Shown here: piece by piece, positions 44,179 to 51,900 of the stretch | How positions within the stretch are numbered: the first letter of the stretch is position 1 | Layout: each line of letters begins with the position of its first letter | NCBI RefSeq assembly: GCF_026342355.1 | Contig: NZ_JAPEMV010000003.1 | Location: forward strand, 62,001-126,000 | Origin: Streptomyces sp. NBC_00249 | GTDB taxonomy: Bacteria > Actinomycetota > Actinomycetes > Streptomycetales > Streptomycetaceae | Length of the DNA stretch: 64,000 bases | Direction of reading: 5' to 3' | Program-made: the position numbers and the translations under genes | The notes under the pieces: generated by a model | Seen by the model: the letters and a program-made list of their open reading frames with translations, nothing else | Databases searched by the model: none | Told to the model about the DNA's origin: nothing

Positions 44179-44679
44179 ATGCGCTCCCTCTTCGACCCTC
44201 CCGAGCCCCGTCGCGTCCTGCCCGGCGAGTACCCCGTGTGGGAGGCGGCCCTCGCCCTCCTCAACCGGGACCTGGCGGTGACCCTGCCCGGGCAGGAACC
44301 CTTGCGGCTGCTGGCCGTCCCGCCCTGCGACGAGGACACGGACGAGGCCGGTACGGAGAGTGTCCACGTGGCTCTCGCCAACGGCGAGTGGCACGGCAAC
44401 AGCCTGTACCCGAACGCGGCGGACGACCCGGACCGTGCCCTGGCCGCCGTCGCCGACGCCGCGCAGGAGACCGTCACCGAGCGGCTGTGGCAGGCGTGGC
44501 CGCTGTGCGCCGAGCACGACCTCGGCATGCATCCGCGCGAGGCGGACGGGCAGCTCGTCTGGTGGTGCGCGGGGGCGCCGGCACGCCGCGAACCGGCGCA
44601 CGTCCGGGCGGCGGTGGGCGCGCTCGACACCCTCGTCCGGCCGCACCGCCCGAACCGCAAGAAGCGCAGGGCGTCCTGA
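44179..44679 (+). CDS. Hypothetical protein
   Basis: A 166-residue protein with a folded-looking alpha/beta composition: TLPGQEPLRLLAVPPCDEDTD, SVHVALANGEWHGNSLY, and a Trp-rich end WQAWPLCAEHDLGMHPREAD followed by QLVWWCAG. A Cys-x-x-His pair and Cys near the C terminus could bind a metal. The start at 44179 has AGGA eight bases upstream; 44170 is also possible. Divergent from the RNA-repair operon. Family not recognised. Confidence 0.6.
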   Translation: MRSLFDPPEPRRVLPGEYPVWEAALALLNRDLAVTLPGQEPLRLLAVPPCDEDTDEAGTESVHVALANGEWHGNSLYPNAADDPDRALAAVADAAQETVTERLWQAWPLCAEHDLGMHPREADGQLVWWCAGAPARREPAHVRAAVGALDTLVRPHRPNRKKRRAS

Positions 44680-44695
44680 CGGCGCGACGGGCGGG

Positions 44696-44714
44696 CGTCG
44701 GCCCGTAGCCGACG
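44696..44714. terminator. Short hairpin between convergent genes
   Basis: CGTCGGC (44696-44702) and GCCGACG (44708-44714) with a 5-base loop lie between the hypothetical gene and the convergent NAD(P)-binding gene. Confidence 0.4.
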
Positions 44715-44731
44715 GTTCACCGGCCGACCGT

Positions 44732-45382
44732 TCAGTACCCGACCGTGAACCGCCGCCCCGGGTGGGCGTCGCGCTCGATCTCGTCGAGCAGGGCGACGGC
44801 GAAGTCCTCCGTCGAGATCAGGCTGCGCCCGTCGTCGTCCACGACGAGGTCGTCGAGGCCCAGGCGGTACGTCCCCGTCCGCTCGCCCGGCTCGATCCGG
44901 GCCGCCGGGCTCAGGCTGGTCCAGCGGACCTCCTCCACGGGCACGGTCAGCAGGAAGTCGAGCGCCTCCCCGTGCGCGTGCATGACGGCGAGGACCGCTT
45001 CCGGGATGCCGGCCTGGTCCCAGACCAACGGGCCCCCGGGGGTGCGCAGCGACCCGGCCCCGCCCACGGTCACCACCCGGGGCCGCTCGTCCGGGCCGAG
45101 CGACTGGACCCCGCCGATCAGCGACCGGGCGGCCGTGACGATGGCCCCGGGATCCCCGGAGCCCGGCCCGAAGGCGCTCACGACCACGTCGTGCCCCGCC
45201 GCCACCTCCGCCACCGAGGCCGGGTCCAGGACGTCGCCGCGCTCCACGTCGGCGCCGTCCGGCACGGTGCGCCGCGCGGGATCGCGGACGACGGCCGTGA
45301 CCTGGTGGCCGCGGCCGAGTGCCTCGTGCAGCACCCGGCCGCCGATCGTGCCGGTCGCGCCGAGCAGGGCGATCTTCGCCAT
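44732..45382 (-). CDS. Atypical SDR, NAD(P)H-binding (YwnB/NmrA-like) protein
   Basis: A 216-residue Rossmann protein with an N-terminal GATGTIGG loop and no Tyr-x-x-x-Lys pair, as in the atypical NAD(P)H-binding group that includes biliverdin-reductase-B-like and YwnB proteins. Segments VTAVVRDP, HDVVVSAFGPG and VRWTSLSPAARI are typical. Usually of unknown substrate and often stress-induced. ATG at 45382. Single gene. Confidence 0.85.
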   Translation of the reverse strand: MAKIALLGATGTIGGRVLHEALGRGHQVTAVVRDPARRTVPDGADVERGDVLDPASVAEVAAGHDVVVSAFGPGSGDPGAIVTAARSLIGGVQSLGPDERPRVVTVGGAGSLRTPGGPLVWDQAGIPEAVLAVMHAHGEALDFLLTVPVEEVRWTSLSPAARIEPGERTGTYRLGLDDLVVDDDGRSLISTEDFAVALLDEIERDAHPGRRFTVGY

Positions 45383-45487
45383 GGCCCACTCCCTGGGGAC
45401 GGGGGCCCCGGCCGGGCCCCGACCGGCCCATCCAACCGGCCGGGCCGGGCGCCGCGCGGCAGCCGGGCCGGGGCCAGTCGGATGACC

Positions 45488-46003
45488 TCAGCGGCACAGG
45501 GCGACGATGTCCGGCGACACCGTCCCCCGGGCGGCCCTGCACAGCGGGGCCATGTCGTACGAACGGCCGGGCGCGGGCGGCGCCTTGGGCCGTACGGGCT
45601 TCTTCGCGCGGGGCTTGGCGGCCCGCGCCGGGGCGGGCGCCGGGGCGTGCGCGTGGCCGGGGGCGCGGGCGGGCGCGCGGTGGGCCGGGCGGTCGGGCCG
45701 GTCCGCCCGTCGCGGCGGCCGGTCGTCCCCCCGGCGCGGAGCCTCGGCCTGGGCTCCGGCTCCGGCCGCGGGAGCCTCGGCGGCCTCAGGGCTCGCGGCG
45801 CCATCGGGCGTCGGGGTGCCCGGCGCCGCCGGCGGCGCCGCGACCTCGGGCAGCACCCCCAACGGCAGCCCCCGCCCCGACAGTCCGGCCGGCGCCTGCC
45901 GGGGAGCGCGGGGCGGATCGCCCGGCCGTACGGTCACGCACCCGGCGGTCGGAACCAGCATCAGCACGGCGAGGAGGAGGGGCAGGGCCCGGCGCGACTG
46001 CAT
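45488..46003 (-). CDS. Putative lipoprotein with conserved C-terminal cysteine motif (copy B)
   Basis: A 171-residue paralogue of the protein at 29851. The signal MQSRRALPLLLAVLMLVPTAG ends in a lipobox Cys22. The middle is an Ala/Pro/Arg-rich disordered stretch, and the C terminus (LCRAARGTVSPDIVALCR) keeps the paired cysteines and GTVxP core of copy A. The two share plan and ends but not the low-complexity middle. No TTA codon here. Function unknown. Confidence 0.75.
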   Translation of the reverse strand: MQSRRALPLLLAVLMLVPTAGCVTVRPGDPPRAPRQAPAGLSGRGLPLGVLPEVAAPPAAPGTPTPDGAASPEAAEAPAAGAGAQAEAPRRGDDRPPRRADRPDRPAHRAPARAPGHAHAPAPAPARAAKPRAKKPVRPKAPPAPGRSYDMAPLCRAARGTVSPDIVALCR

Positions 46004-46045
46004 CCGCCCACCCTGCCGTACGCGGACCCCACCGGGCGCCCCAGC

Positions 46046-46530
46046 TCACACGGACGGGTGAGCGGCGCACGGCCGAGGAACTTGAGGAACCGCAGGTGAC
46101 GGAGTCGCGCGGGGTGTAACGGTCTTCATCGTCTCCCGCTTGACCTCCTGGCCGCCCTTCACGAACACCCGGTCGACGGACCCGTCGAAGCCCTCCGGCG
46201 GGGACAACGACTCGTACTTCGGCCCGCTGCCGAGGAGCGTGGTGGGCTGCTCGACGTTGGTCCCCGGTTCGGCCCGCTCCGCGCGGTCGCCGATCCGCAG
46301 GACCGGCGGGGCGGCGGCCGCCGAGCCCCGCTCGCGGGCCAGGGTCTGGCGGGCCTCGGCCCGGCTCGTGCCGCCGATGTCGACGCCGCGCACCTTCGTA
46401 CCCGCCGCGATCTCCTCCCCGGCCAGGAGGAGCCCCGCGGCGCACAACCCGCCGAAGGCGAGCGCCGCGGCGCATGGCTGTCGTTTCTCCTCCGGCCGGT
46501 CACGTGGTCGGACCAGCGGTTTTCAAGGCC
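46046..46530 (-). pseudogene. VanW-family protein remnant
   Basis: The minus strand encodes the N-terminal membrane segment and start of the YoaR-type domain of a VanW-family wall protein (LLLAGEEIAAGTKVRGVDIG, TSRAEARQTLARERG). It then jumps within about 30 residues to the far C terminus with its G5-like end (VDRVFVKGGQEVKRETMKTV). Just after that, a one-base change shifts the frame: the expected YTPRDSVTCG continues in another frame. Intact family members exceed 400 residues, so most of the protein is deleted. There is no good start codon either. A clear decayed gene. Confidence 0.7.
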
Positions 46531-46696
46531 GCCGATCCGCAGGACGGAGGCTATCAAGATCGACATAACCAGGTAATAAGGAGGTATAGGGGCGGTAAAA
46601 CGGATTCAGTCCCTCCGGCCAGGTCGCCGCCGTAACCGCCGGACCGCGCCCGCTGTTGCACACACGGCGGGTCCACCCACGGCGAACGGAGTTCCC

Positions 46697-47704
46697 ATGC
46701 CCCAGCTGACCGACGATCCCGAGCGCGCCGGCACCTGGATGACACCGGCGGAGTACGGGGCCTCGCGCGCCGCGCTCTGGACCGGAGCGGTCGTCCTGGT
46801 CACCGACCCCGACGGGCGGGTGCTGGTCCAGAGCGTCGACTACCGCACCGACCGCCTCCTGCCCGGCGGCGCCGTGGACGCGGGGGAGTCCCCGGCCTCC
46901 GCCGCCGCCCGCGAGATGCGCGAGGAACTCGGCGTCGAGGGCCACTACCCGCGTGGGCTCGCCGTCGACTGGATCCCCGCCGACACCCCCGGCTTCCCGC
47001 CCGAGATGCGCTTCCCCGGCGAGATCCTCCACGTCTACGACGGCGGCACCTGGACCCCCGAGCGGATCCGCGCCGTCCGCCTGCCCGCCCAGGAGATCAC
47101 CGGCATCCACTTCGCGGAACCCGCCGACCTGCCCGCCCTCATGGACGCCGGCGACGCCCGCCGGGCCCTGTCCGCCCTGCGCGCCCGCATCAACGGCGCC
47201 GGGCCCGCCCTGCTGGAGGACGGCCGCCCCACCACCCCCACCACCCTCGACCGGCTCGGCGTCCTGCGCACCCCCCGCACCCCGCAGCACGGCACCTGGC
47301 ACCCCGGCCCCGTCCCCACCCACCTGCCCGTACGCGACCACACCGGCTGGCTCTTCGCCCCCGACGGCCGGGTCCTGCTGCTCATCGCCCGCGCCACCGG
47401 AACCGCCCACCTCCCCCCGGCCCCGGCGGAACCCGCCGCCGGCTCCTTCCCCCTCGGCTACCGGTACGCCGACCGGGGCGCCCTGGCCCGCACCGCGGCC
47501 CGCCTCACCGCGCTCGCCCCGGCCCCCGACCCGGCGTACGCCCGGGTGCTCGCCACCCCGGAACAGGTGCGGGAGCTGAGCGACTGGGGCCCGGCGGGGC
47601 GCGAGGAGCTCGCCTGCGCGCACGCCGCCCGCGCCCGCCTCTCCCTGCCCGCCGCACCCCGCACCCCGCCCACCGAGCTCCCCGAGCGGGGCCTGCGCTG
47701 GTGA
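46697..47704 (+). CDS. NUDIX hydrolase with degenerate second half
   Basis: A 335-residue protein. The N-terminal Nudix domain has a perfect box (residues 58-80, GGAVDAGESPASAAAREMRE followed by ELGV), so it should hydrolyse a nucleoside-diphosphate-linked substrate. The second half (about 200-325) starts HTGWLFAPDGRVLLLIARAT, like the opening strands of another Nudix domain, but where the box should be it reads PPAPAEPAAGSF and has no REXXEE. It therefore looks like a duplicated, catalytically dead domain. A GTGA overlap with the following open frame suggests possible coupling to the next gene. Confidence 0.85.
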   Translation: MPQLTDDPERAGTWMTPAEYGASRAALWTGAVVLVTDPDGRVLVQSVDYRTDRLLPGGAVDAGESPASAAAREMREELGVEGHYPRGLAVDWIPADTPGFPPEMRFPGEILHVYDGGTWTPERIRAVRLPAQEITGIHFAEPADLPALMDAGDARRALSALRARINGAGPALLEDGRPTTPTTLDRLGVLRTPRTPQHGTWHPGPVPTHLPVRDHTGWLFAPDGRVLLLIARATGTAHLPPAPAEPAAGSFPLGYRYADRGALARTAARLTALAPAPDPAYARVLATPEQVRELSDWGPAGREELACAHAARARLSLPAAPRTPPTELPERGLRW

Positions 47705-47772
47705 CGCCCCGGCCGCCGCGACCCGGCCCGGCAATCCGGCTCCCGCGGCGGCCGGTCCCGCAGCATGGGGCC

Positions 47773-48303
47773 ATGACGGACACCGTGATCGACTACACCC
47801 TCTACATCCAGGCCGATCCGGCCCGGGTCTGGCAGGCCCTCACCGAGCCCGCTTTCACCCGCCGCTACTGGGGCCTGAGCTTCGAGACGGACTGGGCGGT
47901 GGGCTCGCCGATGACGTGGATCGAGCGCGGCGCGCGCACCAGCGACCCCGCCCAGGTGGTCCTCGACTGCGTCCCGGACCGCCGGCTCTCCTACGCCTGG
48001 CACACCTTCACCCCCGAGTGGGCCGCCTCCGCGGGCGTCGGCGAGGAGCTGCGCGCCGAGCTGGCGGGCGAGCCGCGCACGCGGGTGACGTACGAGATCG
48101 AGCCGGTCGGGGACACCCTCGCCCGGCTCACCATCCGGCACGAGGGGTTCGCACCGGGCGGCACCCTCATCGGGATGTGCGGGCGGGCCTGGCCGCTGCT
48201 CGCCTCCAGCCTCAAGACCCTGCTGGAGACCGGTGCCCCGCTGCCGGAGCCGGGACACGAGCCCGAGCAGGGCTCCGGCGGGCACGAGGCAAACCGGAAC
48301 TGA
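47773..48303 (+). CDS. SRPBCC-family (AHSA1/START-like) protein
   Basis: A 176-residue helix-grip protein: IDYTLYIQADPARVWQALTE, RYWGLSFETDWAVGSP and the C-terminal long helix (RAWPLLASSLKTLLETG) are those of the Aha1-C/polyketide-cyclase-like group. These form a hydrophobic cavity for a small ligand and are often unlinked to a known pathway. ATG at 47773 is preferred to a GTG at 47701 that would add a Pro-rich tail. Follows the Nudix gene at 68 bases. Confidence 0.85.
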   Translation: MTDTVIDYTLYIQADPARVWQALTEPAFTRRYWGLSFETDWAVGSPMTWIERGARTSDPAQVVLDCVPDRRLSYAWHTFTPEWAASAGVGEELRAELAGEPRTRVTYEIEPVGDTLARLTIRHEGFAPGGTLIGMCGRAWPLLASSLKTLLETGAPLPEPGHEPEQGSGGHEANRN

Positions 48304-48406
48304 CTCCTCCGGGGGCGGGCGCCGACCGGCCCCGTCCCCTGCCCGCCGGGGTCCTCGGCACGCCTGTGATGATCATGTGTAGCGACCACGAATCAGGAGC
48401 GTTGAC

Positions 48407-49249
48407 ATGGCACATGACCAGGCACATGACGAGGCACTCGACCAGGCAGTCGACCAGGCGTTGGACCAGGCGTTGGACCAGGCGCGCGACGGGGCGTCCG
48501 GCCCGGCGGGCGAGCCGGCGCCGGCGCACCGCCGCGTCGTGATCACGGCGGCGGGACGCGACTTCGGCCGGACCCTCGCCCTGCGGTTCGCCGACCGCGG
48601 CGACGAGGTGTACCTCTCCGCCCGCACCCTCGAAGCCGCCGAAGGCGTCCGCGCGGAGATCATCGCCCAGGGGCACGACGCCGGCCGGGTCCACGCCTTC
48701 GCCTGCGACCTCACGGACCCGGCGTCCGTACGGGCCTTCGCCACCGGGGTCGCCGCCCGCACCGGGCACATCGACGTCCTGGTCAACAACGGCTCCCGCT
48801 ACCAGCACGGCACCGACCTGCTGTCCGCCTCCGACGAGGACGTCGTCGAGACCCTCGCCTCCGGCGCCACCGGCACCGTCCTGGCGACCAAGGCCTTTCT
48901 CCCGCTGCTCCTGAACTCCGCCCGGCCCGACATCGTCACCATGGTCTCCGGCTGCGGCGAGGCCGGGAACGACCGGTCCGACGCGCACGACGCCTTCTAC
49001 GCCGCCAAGAACGCCCAGGCCGGCTTCACCGAGATCCTCTCCCGCCGGCTGCGCGACCGGGGCGTGCGCGTGATCTCCCTCTACCCGCCGGACTTCGACA
49101 ACCACGACCCGCTGTCCCCGGCCTGGGAGGAGGCCCCGCGCACCGCCAAGGACCCGCTCACCGCGCAGTCCCTGGTGGACTGCGTCTTCTTCGCCGTCGG
49201 ACAGCCCCGCGACTGCTTCATCAAGTCCTTCTACTTCGAGCAGGTCTGA
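48407..49249 (+). CDS. SDR-family protein with N-terminal ALDQ repeat
   Basis: A 280-residue short-chain dehydrogenase-like protein. The cofactor loop is modified (VITAAGRDFGRTLA rather than TGxxxGxG), LVNNGSR replaces NNAG, and the YAAKN catalytic pair is present, so it is probably active but atypical. The first 29 residues are seven units of a 12-base repeat (48410-48493) encoding ALDQ-type tetrapeptides that would form a helix; they precede the Rossmann fold and are absent from ordinary SDRs. AGGAG lies before the ATG. Substrate unknown. Confidence 0.85.
   Translation: MAHDQAHDEALDQAVDQALDQALDQARDGASGPAGEPAPAHRRVVITAAGRDFGRTLALRFADRGDEVYLSARTLEAAEGVRAEIIAQGHDAGRVHAFACDLTDPASVRAFATGVAARTGHIDVLVNNGSRYQHGTDLLSASDEDVVETLASGATGTVLATKAFLPLLLNSARPDIVTMVSGCGEAGNDRSDAHDAFYAAKNAQAGFTEILSRRLRDRGVRVISLYPPDFDNHDPLSPAWEEAPRTAKDPLTAQSLVDCVFFAVGQPRDCFIKSFYFEQV
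48410..48493 (+). repeat. 12-bp coding repeat (7 units)
   Basis: Seven in-frame 12-base units of pattern GCx-xxx-GAC-CAG directly after the start codon of the SDR gene. Units 5 and 6 are identical, the outer ones degenerate, suggesting growth from the centre by slippage. Confidence 0.85.
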
Positions 49250-49259
49250 GACCCAGGGC

Positions 49260-49830
49260 CGCTTCCCGCCCGCTGACGGCGGTACGACCGTCGTGGCGCG
49301 GGAGAACGCGCGGGACGCGGGCGTGATCGCCTGCACCGCGCACTCCGTGGTCTTCACCGACGAGGACCCGGAGCGGGTACGGTCGGCCCACCCGCACTTC
49401 CTCGCCGCGTTCCTGGAACGCACCGGGCGGACCACCGACTGCGTCGACCTGCTCACCGTCGCCGGCCCGCTGACCGGTCCACCCCCGCTCGAACCGTGCC
49501 GGACCGCCGGTCCGGACCACCCCCGGGTACGGCGGGCCCGGCGGCGCCGGGACGACGTACGGGTGTGGGCGGCCGACGGCGGGGTGCCGGTGCTCGGCCG
49601 GGGCGTGGCGGGCCGCTGGGAGGCGGCCGTCGAGGTGGACGAGACCGCCCGTCACCAGGGCCTGGGCCGGGCCCTGGCCCGTGCGGCCCGCCACCTGGTG
49701 CCGGAGGGACGGCCGGTCCGGTCCCAGCGGGCGGCCGGAAACGCCTGCGGCGTCCGGGCCTTCCAGGCCGCCGGGTTCCGCCCGGTCGGCGCGGAGGCGC
49801 TGCTCCTGGCGCGCCGAGACCCCGCCGGGG
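49260..49830 (+). pseudogene. GNAT acetyltransferase, N-terminally truncated and without its own stop
   Basis: The frame has family-like RFPPADGGTTVVARE at its beginning and a full acetyl-CoA region later (RHQGLGRALARAARHLVP, then NACGVRAFQAAGFRPVGAEA). However, the usual first ~60 residues are missing (the preceding SDR gene ends at 49249) and the frame does not stop after the domain but stays open to 50261, through the next gene. A GTG at 49293 could start a shorter product. It looks like a gene damaged at both ends; a translated version of 322 residues cannot be ruled out. Confidence 0.55.
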
Positions 49831-49870
49831 GCCACCCCGGGGCACCACCCGTTCACACCGGTCGTGTGGA

Positions 49871-50602
49871 ATGGACGGTATGGGGAGACGCGAGCACCAG
49901 ACGACCCGGCCGCCGGCCGCCACCCCGGCGCCGGCGGCAGTGGCCCCGGCCGGACAGCCGGCAGCGCCTTCGGGGGCCCCGGCGGGCAACCGGCCGGCGA
50001 CACCGGCCGTGGCCCCTACCGGGACCCCGGCGGTTGCTGCCCGGGCCGTGGCCCGGCCCGTCGTACCGGCCCAGACCCAGGCCGACGGCCCCACCCCGCG
50101 GACCGTCCGCCGCCCCGCCCCGACGGCGCCCGCGCCCGTCCCGGGGACGGAGCCCGACCGCTGGCGGTACGCGCAGTACCTCGACCGGCTGGCCGCCGTG
50201 GCGGGGACCGCGGGGGAGGCCGTCGCCGTGGCCGAGGTGCTGTGCGACCCGGACCCGGTGATGGCGGAGAGCGCGGTCGTCACCCACCTCGACCGACGGG
50301 CCCTGCGGCTCCTGCCCGACGCCGGTTTCCCCGGCTGGGCCCGCGCCCTGCGCCCCGTGCTCGACGGCCGGGCCTTCGCGGCCCGCCGGCTGCGCGAATG
50401 GACCCTGCTCCAGTCGATCGCCTCCGGCGCGGCCTGGTCCCCGGCGGAACTCACCGCCGCCTCCGACTGGTGCCAGCGCACCGCCGCCCAGACCCTGGCC
50501 TCCCCGGACCCGCGCGCGCTGGCTCTGCTGGCCGCCGCCGCCCGGACCCACCGCGTACGCAACGCCGCGGCCCAGCGACTGCGCCGGCGCGCCATCGCCT
50601 GA
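49871..50602 (+). CDS. Hypothetical protein with Pro/Ala-rich N terminus and helical C-terminal domain
   Basis: A 243-residue protein. About 95 residues of Ala/Pro/Thr-rich low-complexity sequence precede a folded helical domain (RYAQYLDRLAAVAGTAGEAV, AVVTHLDRRALRLLPDAG, RRLREWTLLQSIASGAA, and RTHRVRNAAAQRLRRRA). HEAT-like or four-helix packing is plausible; no family recognised. ATG at 49871 or 49880. The start lies inside the read-through tail of the damaged GNAT gene. Confidence 0.65.
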   Translation: MDGMGRREHQTTRPPAATPAPAAVAPAGQPAAPSGAPAGNRPATPAVAPTGTPAVAARAVARPVVPAQTQADGPTPRTVRRPAPTAPAPVPGTEPDRWRYAQYLDRLAAVAGTAGEAVAVAEVLCDPDPVMAESAVVTHLDRRALRLLPDAGFPGWARALRPVLDGRAFAARRLREWTLLQSIASGAAWSPAELTAASDWCQRTAAQTLASPDPRALALLAAAARTHRVRNAAAQRLRRRAIA

Positions 50603-50864
50603 GCCCGCCCGACGGGAACGACCTCCTCGCGGAGCGCCTCGCACGCCCGGGCCTCGGCGGGGTCGGAGGCTGCGGGGGCGGTTGTGGCGGGGGTGCGGAG
50701 GGGGTTTGTGACCACCTGCCCGGCCCCGGGGACCCCCGGCGGGTAAAGCGGAGGCCTCCGTGCCGAACAGGTCTCGTCACATGGCGGTGCGAGGGCTTAT
50801 GGTCTGCTTACCTGGCCGGGTATCAGCGTTGAACCGATGCCATTCCACTGGAGGATGACTCTCC

Positions 50865-51812
50865 GTGCCGCACGTTTCCCAGGCTCCCGTCACCGCTCCC
50901 GACGTCGAGCCCGCGCCGCCCGAGCCCAGCACCTTCGGCGAGGTCAAGGGCTGGTTCTCGGCGTACGACCAGGTGCTGTTCGACTGGTTCCTGACGCGCC
51001 AGAACGAGGACCACGAAGCCTCGGGCGACATCCTGGAACTGGGGGTGTTCATGGGCAAGAGCGCGATCTTCCTTGCCGGATACCTGCGCGACGGCGAGGA
51101 GTTCACCGTCTGCGACCTCTTCGACTCGCCCGCGCCCGACGACTTCAACCTCGCCGAGATGCGGGACTCGTACCCGACGCTCACCCGCCGCGGCTTCGAG
51201 ACGAACTACCTGGCCTTCCACGAGGCCCTGCCGACCGTCATCCAGGCCCCGACCTCCGTCGTCGCGGACCGGGTGCGCCCGGGCAGCTGCCGCTTCGTCC
51301 ACGTGGACGCCTCCCACCTGCACGAGCACGTGGTGCAGGACATCGCCTCCTCGCGCCCGGTCGCCACCCCGGACGCCGTGGTGGTCTTCGACGACTACCG
51401 CGCCGCCCACTGCCCCGGCGTCGCGGCCGCCGTCTGGGCCGCCGTGGCCACCGGCGAGCTGCACGTGATCGCCGTGTCCGCCTCGAAGCTGTACGCGACC
51501 TGGGGCGACCCCGCGCCCCACCAGGCGGCGCTGCTCGGCTGGCTGGAGGGCCGCACCGACCTGTGGCACGGCGTGGACATCGTGCACGGCCGCCCGCTGG
51601 TGCGCATCGGCGACGAGGGCGTGACGGCGCCGCCCCCGCCGAAGCCGCTGCGGGCCCCCGCCGAGAGCGAGCCCCAGGCTCCGGCCGTCCCGGCCCCCGC
51701 CCCGAAGGCCGCCGCCGTCCGGCCGGGGGCGCACTGGCGCAGGCTCGCCAAGGACCTGCTCCCGCCGCTGCTCACCCGCGCGATCGTGGCCCGGCGCCGC
51801 CGCCGCGCCTGA
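50865..51812 (+). CDS. Class I SAM-dependent methyltransferase (Methyltransf_24-like)
   Basis: A 315-residue protein. The Rossmann core begins GDILELGVFMGKSAIFLAGY with the acidic end of strand 2 at FTVCDLFDSPAPDDF, then RFVHVDASHLHEHVVQDI and VVVFDDYR, as in TylF/macrocin-O-methyltransferase-related enzymes that use a metal and act on hydroxyls. The last 70 residues are Pro/Ala-rich and basic. GTG start with GGAGG nine bases upstream. It is a single gene followed by a very strong terminator; substrate unknown. Confidence 0.82.
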   Translation: MPHVSQAPVTAPDVEPAPPEPSTFGEVKGWFSAYDQVLFDWFLTRQNEDHEASGDILELGVFMGKSAIFLAGYLRDGEEFTVCDLFDSPAPDDFNLAEMRDSYPTLTRRGFETNYLAFHEALPTVIQAPTSVVADRVRPGSCRFVHVDASHLHEHVVQDIASSRPVATPDAVVVFDDYRAAHCPGVAAAVWAAVATGELHVIAVSASKLYATWGDPAPHQAALLGWLEGRTDLWHGVDIVHGRPLVRIGDEGVTAPPPPKPLRAPAESEPQAPAVPAPAPKAAAVRPGAHWRRLAKDLLPPLLTRAIVARRRRRA

Positions 51813-51813
51813 G

Positions 51814-51869
51814 CCGTACGCCTCCGGCGCCGGCCCCCGGGAGCGGGAACCGGCGCCGGAGGCGTACGG
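51814..51869. terminator. 20-bp perfect hairpin terminator
   Basis: A perfect 20-base stem (51814-51833 with 51850-51869) and 16-base loop lie between the convergent methyltransferase and DEAD-box genes. Confidence 0.85.
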
Positions 51870-51900
51870 ACGAGGGTCAGGGCGTCACGGGGTCACCGGG

